Translations under genes and position numbers: made by a program
Notes under the pieces: model-generated
Database searches by the model: none
Seen by the model: only the letters and a program-made list of their open reading frames with translations
What the model was told of the DNA's origin: nothing
Shown: positions 7,823 through 15,265 of the stretch, one piece after another
Layout of the letters: every line of letters starts with the position of its first letter
Position numbering within the stretch: position 1 is the stretch's first letter
Origin: Marinibaculum sp040216765
GTDB taxonomy: Bacteria > Pseudomonadota > Alphaproteobacteria > Ferrovibrionales > Ferrovibrionaceae
Direction of reading: 5' to 3'
DNA: 64,000 nucleotides
Assembly (NCBI GenBank): GCA_040216765.1
Contig: JAVJON010000037.1
Location: 1-64,000, forward strand

Positions 7823-9322
7823 GTGGATACCAGGACCGACCGAGACGCAGAGAGGAAGCCGACCGGGGCGCCGGCTGCCCCGCCCGCGCCGGGCGGCGTG
7901 CCGGCAGGGCCGGCGGCACGGCCTTCCCTGCTGCGTTCCCTGTCCGGGCGGTTGCTGGTGCTGACCGTGGTGTTCGTGATGATCAGCGAGGTGCTGATCT
8001 ACGTGCCGTCGGTCGCCCGCTTCCAGCAGGGCTATCTGCAGGGGCGGGTGGAGGCGGCCTACCTCGCCTCGCTGGCGATGACCGCCTCGCCGGACAAGCG
8101 CATGGACCCGGACCTGGCGATGGAACTGCTGCACAGCATCGGCGCGATGGCGGTGGCGCTGAAGCGCGGCGACCAGCGGGAGCTGATCCTGGGCGCCCAT
8201 GTGCCGGCCGCCCTGGGCGCCGTCTACGACCTGCGCGACGAGGATCCGGTCACCCTGATCGCCGACACCTTCAACACCGTCCTGGGCCGGGCAGGCGAGG
8301 CGCTGCTTGTGATCGCACGGCATCCGGGCGATCCGGAGACGGTCCTGGAGCTTGTGCTCGACCCCCGCCCCCTGCGCCAGGAGATCGCCGAGTTCTCCGG
8401 CCGCATCTTCATGCTCTCCCTGGTGATCTCGCTGATTACCGCGACGCTCGTCTTCCTGGCGCTCTATGTGCTGATGGTCAGGCCGATGCGGCGGTTGACC
8501 GCCAGCATGATCCGCTTCAGCCGCCGGCCGGAGGATGCCGGCCGGGTGATCCGGCCCAGCGGCCGGCGCGACGAGATCGGCATGGCGGAGGTCGAGTTGG
8601 CGCGGATGCAGCGGGAGGTGCGCGCCGCCCTGGCACAGCAGAACCGGCTGGCCGCCCTGGGCTCCGCGGTGGCGAAGATCAGCCACGACCTGCGGAACAT
8701 CCTGGCCGGCGTGCAATTGCTGTCCGACCGCCTCTCGTCGGTGGACGACCCCACGGTCCGCAGGGTCTCGCCGCGGCTGATCGCCAATGTCGACCGGGCG
8801 ATCGCGCTTTGCGCCCGCACCCTGCAGTTCGGCAAGGCGGAGGAGGCGCCGCCGCAGATGCGCCGCTTCGTCCTGCGCGACCTTGTGGAGGAGATCGCCG
8901 CGATCCTTGGCCTGACGGGCGGAAGCGGCATCGCCTGGCACAACCGGGTGCCGGCCGCCCTTACCATCGCGGCCGACCCGGACCAGCTGTACCGGGTGCT
9001 GCTGAACCTGATGCGCAACGCAGCCCAGGCCATGGAGACAGCGGCGGGCGGGCCGGCGGAGGCGCAGGGCGAGCTGACCGTGGCAGCCCATGTGGCCGGC
9101 AATGTCACGACCATCGAGGTCAAGGATACCGGGCCGGGATTGCCGGAGAGCGTGAAGGCGCATCTGTTCGAACCGTTCCGCGGCGGCAAGGCCGGCGGCA
9201 CCGGTCTTGGCCTGACAATTGCACTTGAACTGGTGCGCGCCCATGGCGGCGATCTCGACCTGGTGCGGTCGGACCGCCAGGGCACCACGTTTCGCCTTGA
9301 ATTGCCCGATCCGGAAGCGTGA
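7823..9322 (+). CDS. Membrane sensor histidine kinase (HAMP-HisKA-HATPase)
   Basis: A transmembrane two-component sensor kinase of 499 residues, starting with GTG (MDTRTDRD). Two membrane helices (about residues 45-65 and 193-220) enclose an extracytoplasmic domain of about 130 residues with no motif I recognise. A HAMP linker follows the second helix. The phosphoacceptor box is KISHDLRN with His288, and the ATPase domain shows NLMRNAAQAM (N box), DTGPGLP (G1), FRGGKAGGTGLGL (G2) and the C-terminal GTTFRLELP. No response regulator gene lies alongside, so the partner must be elsewhere. It starts 55 bases after the flavoprotein gene and may be cotranscribed. Confidence 0.9.
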   Translation: MDTRTDRDAERKPTGAPAAPPAPGGVPAGPAARPSLLRSLSGRLLVLTVVFVMISEVLIYVPSVARFQQGYLQGRVEAAYLASLAMTASPDKRMDPDLAMELLHSIGAMAVALKRGDQRELILGAHVPAALGAVYDLRDEDPVTLIADTFNTVLGRAGEALLVIARHPGDPETVLELVLDPRPLRQEIAEFSGRIFMLSLVISLITATLVFLALYVLMVRPMRRLTASMIRFSRRPEDAGRVIRPSGRRDEIGMAEVELARMQREVRAALAQQNRLAALGSAVAKISHDLRNILAGVQLLSDRLSSVDDPTVRRVSPRLIANVDRAIALCARTLQFGKAEEAPPQMRRFVLRDLVEEIAAILGLTGGSGIAWHNRVPAALTIAADPDQLYRVLLNLMRNAAQAMETAAGGPAEAQGELTVAAHVAGNVTTIEVKDTGPGLPESVKAHLFEPFRGGKAGGTGLGLTIALELVRAHGGDLDLVRSDRQGTTFRLELPDPEA

Positions 9323-9367
9323 CGGCGGCACCTGCCGTCAGGCCGGGCGGGCAGGGGATGCAGATCG

Positions 9368-10000
9368 ATGGTCCACGACCAGCAATCGGAATGCGGCCGG
9401 GAGATTCTTGCCGGCCGGCAAAACCGGGGCCGCTCATCCGGCCGTTCGGGATCCTGGCTTCATGCCGGTCGGGCGCCGCTTGCGACCCTCCTGTTCGCTG
9501 CCGTCCTGCTCGCCGCCTGCAATCCGCTGCCCTATGCGAAGGCGGTCACCGACGATATGGACAAGGGCTTCTCGGTGGTCACCGAGGAGGAATGCGACCT
9601 GCAGAACGTGTTCCGCTGGGAATCCTACTGCAAGAACCGCATGGTGGTGCGCGACACCCCGCCGATTTATTGCTACCGGACCCTGGGGGTGCCGAACTGC
9701 TATGCGGTGAAGGACCCCTATGCGGTTGCCCGGCGCGGCCGCGGGATCGCGCCGCCGATGGCACTGGGCGATGCCGTCCCGGCCGCTGTCGACATCGGCG
9801 GGGACATGTCGGTGCAATATGCCGGGGGCGAGGCCTTTCCCGGCTACCAGGAAGAGGTCGTCGAGGTGGCCAGCGACCGCCCCGTCACCGGGCTGGATGC
9901 GCCGGTGCCGCCGGCCATGCCGCAGATCCCGGTGCAGAGCCAGACCCTGCCGCCCAAATCCACCCTGCGGGTGCCCCCGGAACCGGTGATCGAGAACTGA
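9368..10000 (+). CDS. Predicted lipoprotein of unknown function
   Basis: The 210-residue product has a lipobox, LATLLFAAVLLAAC, with Cys51 as the predicted lipidation site, so the mature protein should be anchored in an outer or inner membrane. The N-terminal segment before the hydrophobic stretch is unusually long (about 35 residues, Arg/Ser/Gly rich) and no nearer in-frame start was seen. The mature part has a Cys-rich region (EEECDLQNVF, then WESYCKN, IYCYRTLG, NCYAVKDPYA), followed by a Pro-rich, low-complexity C-terminal half. I do not recognise a named family. It follows the histidine kinase by 45 bases on the same strand. Confidence 0.75.
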   Translation: MVHDQQSECGREILAGRQNRGRSSGRSGSWLHAGRAPLATLLFAAVLLAACNPLPYAKAVTDDMDKGFSVVTEEECDLQNVFRWESYCKNRMVVRDTPPIYCYRTLGVPNCYAVKDPYAVARRGRGIAPPMALGDAVPAAVDIGGDMSVQYAGGEAFPGYQEEVVEVASDRPVTGLDAPVPPAMPQIPVQSQTLPPKSTLRVPPEPVIEN

Positions 10001-10034
10001 CGCCGCGGCCCGGCCGGCCGTGCCGTCCTGGCTG

Positions 10035-10379
10035 TCAGGGCCGGTCCTGCGCCGCCGGATCGCTGCCCGGAGGGGGCGTCGGCTTTGCCGTCTCGTCCCC
10101 GCTCGCCCGTGCACGCCGGAAGCCGGCATGAATCTCGTCGAATGCCCGCTCGAACCCGGTGCGCAACTCCGACCAGGCGGATCCCGACGTGCGCCGCACC
10201 TCGTCCAGCCGCGATTCCGCCTCTCCGCGCTGCGACCATAGGTCGTTGATCGTCCGCTGGATCCGGGCGCGGGCTTCGGTCTCCACCACCTTCAGCCTGG
10301 CATCCAGGCGCCTGATCTCGCCGTCGAGGGTGTCGATATGGCCCTTCAGCTTCTGTGCAAGATCGCTCTGCTCGGTCAT
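10035..10379 (-). CDS. Small coiled-coil protein of unknown function
   Basis: The 114-residue product from MTEQSDLAQKLKGHID is highly charged, with heptad-like spacing across about residues 5-55 (LKGHIDTLDGEIRRLDARL). This predicts a coiled coil, followed by an amphipathic stretch (WSELRTGFERAFDEIHAGF) and a disordered Pro-rich tail. No signal peptide or membrane helix. The frame extends upstream to 10496, but the lower start is supported by the charged, soluble character beginning at MTEQ. It converges with the lipoprotein gene and diverges from the hybrid kinase gene. Function unknown. Confidence 0.7.
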   Translation of the reverse strand: MTEQSDLAQKLKGHIDTLDGEIRRLDARLKVVETEARARIQRTINDLWSQRGEAESRLDEVRRTSGSAWSELRTGFERAFDEIHAGFRRARASGDETAKPTPPPGSDPAAQDRP

Positions 10380-10502
10380 CGCCGCTTCCGTCTGCTGCTG
10401 CTTCCTGAACTCCCCTAGAGATGTGGCCTGCACGCCCCGGTCACAAGGTCGCGGCCCCAGGGCGGCAGGTCGGCTGTCGCAGGACGCCTGCGCCATGGTA
10501 TC

Positions 10503-10534
10503 GGTTACGAAAGTAACCTTTCGGGAAGACTTTC
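10503..10534. promoter_or_regulatory. Palindromic AT-richer motif in the 10379-10612 divergent spacer
   Basis: The 232-base divergent spacer between the coiled-coil gene and the PAS kinase gene contains GGTTAC (503-508), GAAA, GTAACC (513-518), a perfect 6-base inverted repeat. A second pair, GAAAGT at 10509 and ACTTTC at 10529-10534, overlaps it. The patch is less GC-rich than its surroundings, as expected of a promoter or operator. I see no clear -35/-10 pair, so only its regulatory nature is suggested. Confidence 0.35.
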
Positions 10535-10611
10535 CTGTTGGACTGCAAGCCGGATCCGGACCCTACCCGGGGCCCGGATTGCGCCGGCAGGACCCGTCAG
10601 ACAAAGAATCC

Positions 10612-13497
10612 ATGCTGCACGATATCGAAATGATGGACAGCCGCTCGCTTCGCCTCGCGCGGCAGGCTGTGGTGACGGCCTGTGTCCTGGCGTTCCTGGG
10701 CGCCGGGTTCGGCCTTGCCGTGGCGCTGCCGATGGGCATGCTGGCCGGGTTCGAGATCTGGCTTGTCGCGTCCTGCGCGGTGTTCTCGGCCGCGGTCCTG
10801 GCGGCCTTCATCCTGCTGCCGCCACACCGGTTCCGCCATGTGACGATCATTGCGATCGCCTATTTCACCGCCTATCTGTCGACGGGCCTGGTGATCGCGC
10901 TGTATGCCGAAGGCCGGCAGATGAACGCCTTCGTCTATCTGGTCTGGTATTTCCCGCTGCTGGCGTTCAACATCCTGATGCGGGCCAGCCGGTCCGGCCG
11001 GCTGCTGCACGTCCTGCTTCTCTGCACGCCGTTCCTGATCCTGCTGGTCAATGCCGGCCAGATCCTTGGGCACTACCCGCCTGAACTGCAGCCCTGGTTC
11101 GTGGTCTTCGGGCTGTCCTATCTCTGCTTCGGCCTGATCCTCAGCACCCTGTCGCAGTATCGCGAAGCCTTCATTGCGGAGCGCGAGCGGTCCGAGGGCC
11201 TGCTGCGGGCCGGGCAGATCCTGGAGAGCATTTCCGACTGCTTCCTCTCGCTCGATCGCGACCATCGCCTGGTCTATGCCAATGCCGCGGCCCTGCAGGA
11301 TTTCGGCGCAGCGGGGGGCCCCGCTGCCGCGGGGGCGGTGAGCCCGCTTGGCGAGCCGCTCGCGGCGCGGGCACCGCGCTTCGCCGCGGGTCCGATCGGG
11401 CAACAGCTGCGGCAGGCGACCGAGAGCGCGGCACCCAGCAGCTTCGAGGCGCATGACGCTGCCTCCGGCCGCTGGTACGACTTTCGCTGTTTTCCGCGGG
11501 CAGACGGGCTGTCGGTCTATTTCCGCAACATCACCGAGGCGGTTGCCATCCGCGAGGAGCTGCGCCGCAGCGAGACGCTGCTGCGCATCGCCAGCCGGAT
11601 GGCCCGGCTCGGCAGCTGGGAGGCCGACCTCTCGGCCGACCGGGTCAGCTTTTCGGAAGAGGTCGCGGCCATGCACGGGGCGCAGGGGCCGCTGCTGCTC
11701 GGCACCGCCGAGGCATTGCAGTTCTACACGCCGGAAAGCCGCGAGACGATCAGCCGGGTGATGGCGCATTGCGCCCGCACCGGCCGGCCGTTCGACGAAG
11801 AGGCGGCGCTGATGGACGGCCCGGGACGGGCCGGCTGGGTGCGCATCATGGGTCAGGCGAGCCAGCAGCCCGGCGGCGACCGGCGCATCCAGGGCGCAAT
11901 CCAGGACATCACCGAGCGCAAGCAGGCGCGTCGCCAGCTGCAGGAGCAGGCGGACCTGCTGGACAAGGCGCAGGACGCCATCATGGTGCGCGGGCTGGAT
12001 GGCCGGCTGCGATACTGGAACCGGGGCGCCGAGCGGATCTATGGCTGGACCGCCGCGGAGGCGCTGGGCCGGCCCGTCGCCGAGCTGCTGCGGCAGGATC
12101 CGGAACAGTTCCAGGCGGCGATGGAACAGCTCCTGGCCAAGGGCGAGTGGAGCGGCGAGGTCCGCCAGCAGCGGCGCGACGATTCCCTGCTTTCCACGGA
12201 GGCGCGCTGGACCCTGGTGCGCGACGATAGCGGCCAGCCGAAATCGGTCCTCGCGATCGAGACCGACATCTCGCAGCGCCTGGCCGTGGAGCGGCAGCTG
12301 CGACAGTCGCAGCGGTTGCAGGCGGTCGGCCAGCTGACCGGCGGCATCGCGCACGACTTCAACAACCTGCTGACGGTGATCCTGGGAAATGCGGATTCCC
12401 TGGCCGAGGCGCTGGCCGCCCAGCCGCGCCTGCGGGAGCTGGCAGAGATGTCCCGCGCCGCCGCGCAGCGCGGGGCCGACCTGACCAGCCGCCTCCTGGC
12501 CTTCGCCCGGCAGCAGGCGCTGGCCCCGCAGGCCACGGCGATTCCGGGGCTGCTTTCGGGAATGGAGGCGCTGCTGCGCCGCACCCTGGGCGGCAATGTC
12601 GAGATCCGCTTCGCCGGCGACAGCGACGTCTGGCCGGCAATGGTCGACGGGCCGCAACTGGAGGCGGCCCTGCTCAACCTCTGCATCAATGCCCGCGATG
12701 CGATGCCGGAAGGCGGCCGCCTGACGGTGGAGACCGTCAATGCGCATCTCGACCGCGACTATGCCGATTGGAACGAGGAGGTCGTGCCCGGCGACTATGT
12801 GATGATCGCCGTCTCCGACAGCGGGTCCGGCATGGCACCGGAGGTCGTGGCGCGGGCCTTCGAGCCGTTCTTCACCACCAAGGGCGTCGGCAAGGGGTCC
12901 GGCCTGGGGCTCAGCATGGTGTTTGGCTTCGCCAAGCAGTCGCGGGGGCATGTGAAGATCTACTCCGAACCCGGCCAGGGCAGCACCATCAGGCTCTACC
13001 TGCCGCGTGCGGCAGGCAAGGAGGAGGCGCTGCCGCCGCCCGCTTTGGCGGAGAGGGCGGCGGGCGGCAGCGAACGGATCCTGCTGGTGGAGGATGACGA
13101 GCTGGTGCGCCGCCATGTCGCCGCCCAGCTGGAGAGCCTCGGCTATCGGGTGATCGATGCCGCCAGCGGGCCGGCGGCGCTGGAGGTGCTGGAGAGCGAC
13201 AGCCAGGTCGATATCCTGTTCACCGACATCATCATGCCCGGCGGCATGAACGGACGGCAGCTGGCCGAGGCGGCACTGCGCCTGCGGCCGGACCTGCCGG
13301 TCCTGTTCACGTCAGGCTATGCGGAGAACGCCATCGTGCACCACGGCCGTCTGGACGCCGGCGTGCATCTTCTGAATAAGCCCTACCGGCAGCAGGACCT
13401 GGCCGCCAAGTTGCGCGAGGTGCTGGAACAGGCGCGTGCGCAGGCTAGCGATTCCGCCATTGACGGCGCCAGGCGCGCGGGGCGACAGCACCGCTGA
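10612..13497 (+). CDS. Multi-PAS hybrid histidine kinase with receiver domain
   Basis: This is a membrane-anchored hybrid sensor kinase of 961 residues from MLHDIEMMDSRS. Residues of about 20-185 contain five or six hydrophobic helices forming a MASE-like membrane sensor. At least three PAS modules follow (ILESISDCFLSLDRDHRLVY; MARLGSWEADL; AQDAIMVRGLDGRLRYWN). The HisKA box GGIAHDFNNLLTVILGN carries His581. The HATPase domain follows, then a C-terminal receiver (ILLVEDDELVRR; phosphoacceptor Asp872 in FTDIIMPGGMNG; Lys in LLNKPYR). The architecture matches blue-light-type or FixL-like HWE-independent PAS hybrids, but no LOV Cys motif (NCRFLQ) is visible. An open frame continues upstream to 10159, but the membrane helices fix the start near 10612. 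Confidence 0.9.
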   Translation: MLHDIEMMDSRSLRLARQAVVTACVLAFLGAGFGLAVALPMGMLAGFEIWLVASCAVFSAAVLAAFILLPPHRFRHVTIIAIAYFTAYLSTGLVIALYAEGRQMNAFVYLVWYFPLLAFNILMRASRSGRLLHVLLLCTPFLILLVNAGQILGHYPPELQPWFVVFGLSYLCFGLILSTLSQYREAFIAERERSEGLLRAGQILESISDCFLSLDRDHRLVYANAAALQDFGAAGGPAAAGAVSPLGEPLAARAPRFAAGPIGQQLRQATESAAPSSFEAHDAASGRWYDFRCFPRADGLSVYFRNITEAVAIREELRRSETLLRIASRMARLGSWEADLSADRVSFSEEVAAMHGAQGPLLLGTAEALQFYTPESRETISRVMAHCARTGRPFDEEAALMDGPGRAGWVRIMGQASQQPGGDRRIQGAIQDITERKQARRQLQEQADLLDKAQDAIMVRGLDGRLRYWNRGAERIYGWTAAEALGRPVAELLRQDPEQFQAAMEQLLAKGEWSGEVRQQRRDDSLLSTEARWTLVRDDSGQPKSVLAIETDISQRLAVERQLRQSQRLQAVGQLTGGIAHDFNNLLTVILGNADSLAEALAAQPRLRELAEMSRAAAQRGADLTSRLLAFARQQALAPQATAIPGLLSGMEALLRRTLGGNVEIRFAGDSDVWPAMVDGPQLEAALLNLCINARDAMPEGGRLTVETVNAHLDRDYADWNEEVVPGDYVMIAVSDSGSGMAPEVVARAFEPFFTTKGVGKGSGLGLSMVFGFAKQSRGHVKIYSEPGQGSTIRLYLPRAAGKEEALPPPALAERAAGGSERILLVEDDELVRRHVAAQLESLGYRVIDAASGPAALEVLESDSQVDILFTDIIMPGGMNGRQLAEAALRLRPDLPVLFTSGYAENAIVHHGRLDAGVHLLNKPYRQQDLAAKLREVLEQARAQASDSAIDGARRAGRQHR

Positions 13498-13504
13498 TCC
13501 GGCC

Positions 13505-14245
13505 CTACCAGCGTTCCATCCAGGGGCGCAAGTCCAGTTCGAAGGTCCAGGCGGTGGGCTGCTGGCTGTGCAGCATCCAGTAGGCCTCGGCGATATGCTC
13601 CGGCTGCAGAAGGCCATCCTGCGCCTTGAGGGCATAGCGTTCCGGAAAGCTGTCGCGGATGAAGGCGGTGTCGATGGCGCCGTCGATCACGGCATGGGCG
13701 ACGTGGATGCCCTTCGGTCCCAGCTCGCGGGCCATGCTCTGGGCCAGGGCGCGCAGGGCATGCTTGGCGCCGGCGAAGGCGGCATAGCCGTCACCGCCGC
13801 GCAGGCTGGCGGTGGCGCCGGTGAAGATGATCGTGCCGCGGCCGCGCGGCAGCATGTGACGGGCGGCCTCGCGGCCCATCAGGTAGCCGGCGAAGGCTCC
13901 CATCTCCCAGACCTTGCGGTAGACCCGCGTCGTGGTCTCGGTGATGCCGAAACGGACATTCGCGCCGATATTGAAGACGGCGACCGCGATCGGCCCGATT
14001 TCGGCCTCCACCGTTTCCAGGAACGGCACCACCTCCTCTTCGGACCGGGCGTCGATGCCGAAGGCATGGGCCCTGCCACCCGCTGCGGCGATCTCGGCCG
14101 CCAGGGCCTCCAACTGGGCGATGTTGCGCGGGCGGCGCGTCATCACGGCGGCATAGCCTTCGCGGGCGAAGCGGCGCGCCACGGCGCCCCCGGTTGCATC
14201 GCCGGCGCCGATCACCAGCGCGACCTCGTTCCTGCCCTGCACCAT
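13505..14245 (-). CDS. SDR-family protein lacking the canonical catalytic Tyr
   Basis: A 246-residue single-domain Rossmann protein of the short-chain dehydrogenase/reductase family. The cofactor loop reads VIGAGDATGGAVARRF rather than the usual TGxxxGxG. Asn92 in FNIGANV replaces the NNAG motif. The active-site segment reads GYAAFAGAKHALRALAQSMA, so the expected YxxxK is Phe157-x3-Lys161; Tyr154 is three residues out of register. Under the same alignment the usual catalytic Ser position is Ala144. The fold is clear, but dehydrogenase chemistry is doubtful; it may bind nucleotide without classical catalysis. It lies 69 bases downstream of otsB on the same strand and converges with the hybrid kinase gene (7-base gap). 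Confidence 0.85.
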   Translation of the reverse strand: MVQGRNEVALVIGAGDATGGAVARRFAREGYAAVMTRRPRNIAQLEALAAEIAAAGGRAHAFGIDARSEEEVVPFLETVEAEIGPIAVAVFNIGANVRFGITETTTRVYRKVWEMGAFAGYLMGREAARHMLPRGRGTIIFTGATASLRGGDGYAAFAGAKHALRALAQSMARELGPKGIHVAHAVIDGAIDTAFIRDSFPERYALKAQDGLLQPEHIAEAYWMLHSQQPTAWTFELDLRPWMERW

Positions 14246-14314
14246 CGCCTTCCTCCTCCTCCGGCTTTGCCTGTGTAGGCATAGACCGGCCCGGGCGCCG
14301 TGGACAGGGCCCGT

Positions 14315-15097
14315 TCACGGCACGCCGCCCACCAGCCCCGCCAGCCAGCGCCGCAGTGCCGCCACATCCGGCAGGCGATGCGTTGCGGCGCTGGGCCGCT
14401 CGTCCTGCCCGACCCGGATGGCCAGGCCGCCGGCCGCTTTCGCCGCGGCGAAGCCATGTTCGTCGGTCAGGTCGTCGCCGACCATCACCGGTCGCCGCCC
14501 GCTGAACGGCGGCGTTTCCAGGAAGGCAGCGACCGCCACCCCTTTGTCGGCGCCCTCGGGCCTGACCTCGACCACCATCTTGCCGGGCTGCAGGACCAGC
14601 CTGCCGGCATAGGGCGCAACTGCGTCGCGGGCGGCTTCCTGCGCCGCTTCCTCCAGGTCGGGCGCGCGGCGGTAGTGCAGGGCGATGGCCCGGCCCTTGT
14701 CCTCCACCAGCAGGCGCGGATGCGCCTCGGCCAGCCGGCGGAGCGCGGCAGCGACCGCCTGCAGAGCCGCCCGGTCGACGGGCAGCTCGACCAGGCTGTG
14801 GTCCGGCCCGCGGCGCACCAGCCCGTGGAGCGCAGCCGCCGGGCCACGGAACGGCCAGACCAGCCGGTCGATATCCGCCAGGCCCCGGCCGCTGACCACC
14901 GCGACGGCGCCGCCGAAATACGCGCAAAGGTTGTCCATAAGCCGTGCGACGGCGGGGTCGGGTGGTACCCCGTCCGGGGTCTCGGCCAGGTCGTACAGGG
15001 TTCCGTCCAGGTCCAGGAACAAGGCCCAACCCGAGGGCGGTCCGGCAAGGATGGCCGGCGGCACCGCCGCGGCGCCGTGACACCGATCCCCGGTCAT
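14315..15097 (-). CDS. otsB: Trehalose-6-phosphate phosphatase
   Basis: OtsB dephosphorylates trehalose-6-phosphate to trehalose in the cytosol. The 260-residue product is a HAD phosphatase with motif I LFLDLDGTLYDLAETP (nucleophile and acid Asp), motif II VVSGRGLADID, a conserved Lys in motif III, and motif IV MVGDDLTDEHGF for Mg binding. The length is typical. It is transcribed divergently from otsA across a 168-base spacer, so the two halves of the OtsA/OtsB pathway flank one control region. The SDR gene downstream is probably in the same transcript. Confidence 0.95.
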   Translation of the reverse strand: MTGDRCHGAAAVPPAILAGPPSGWALFLDLDGTLYDLAETPDGVPPDPAVARLMDNLCAYFGGAVAVVSGRGLADIDRLVWPFRGPAAALHGLVRRGPDHSLVELPVDRAALQAVAAALRRLAEAHPRLLVEDKGRAIALHYRRAPDLEEAAQEAARDAVAPYAGRLVLQPGKMVVEVRPEGADKGVAVAAFLETPPFSGRRPVMVGDDLTDEHGFAAAKAAGGLAIRVGQDERPSAATHRLPDVAALRRWLAGLVGGVP

Positions 15098-15185
15098 GCC
15101 GGAGCGCCCTGCCGGAGCGCACCGGACAGCCGCTTCGCTGCCGCTTTGCCGCCTGCTTCGCCAGCCATATCAGTGTCCTAGCCCC

Positions 15186-15210
15186 GGAACCATCTGCCTC
15201 AATCCTGGTT
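15186..15210 (+). promoter_or_regulatory. Probable EcfG (general stress) promoter of otsA
   Basis: GGAAC at 15186-15190 is followed after 16 bases by GGTT (ending 15210). This closely matches the alphaproteobacterial EcfG consensus GGAAC-N16/17-CGTT (one mismatch). It sits 56 bases upstream of the otsA ATG and inside the otsB/otsA divergent spacer. Trehalose synthesis genes are established members of the EcfG general stress regulon in several alphaproteobacteria. The motif also argues against a TTG start at 15209, which would lie within the -10 element. No matching motif is seen on the otsB side. Confidence 0.65.
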
Positions 15211-15265
15211 GTCGTTTGTCAGGAGCAAGCCGCTCTCATGCATATTCCAGACCGTCAGGCCCGTC

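Noticed and set aside
15209..15265. Upstream TTG start for otsA (19 extra residues)
   Set aside because: It would lie within the -10 region of the EcfG-like promoter, and the extra residues do not resemble the family N-terminus.
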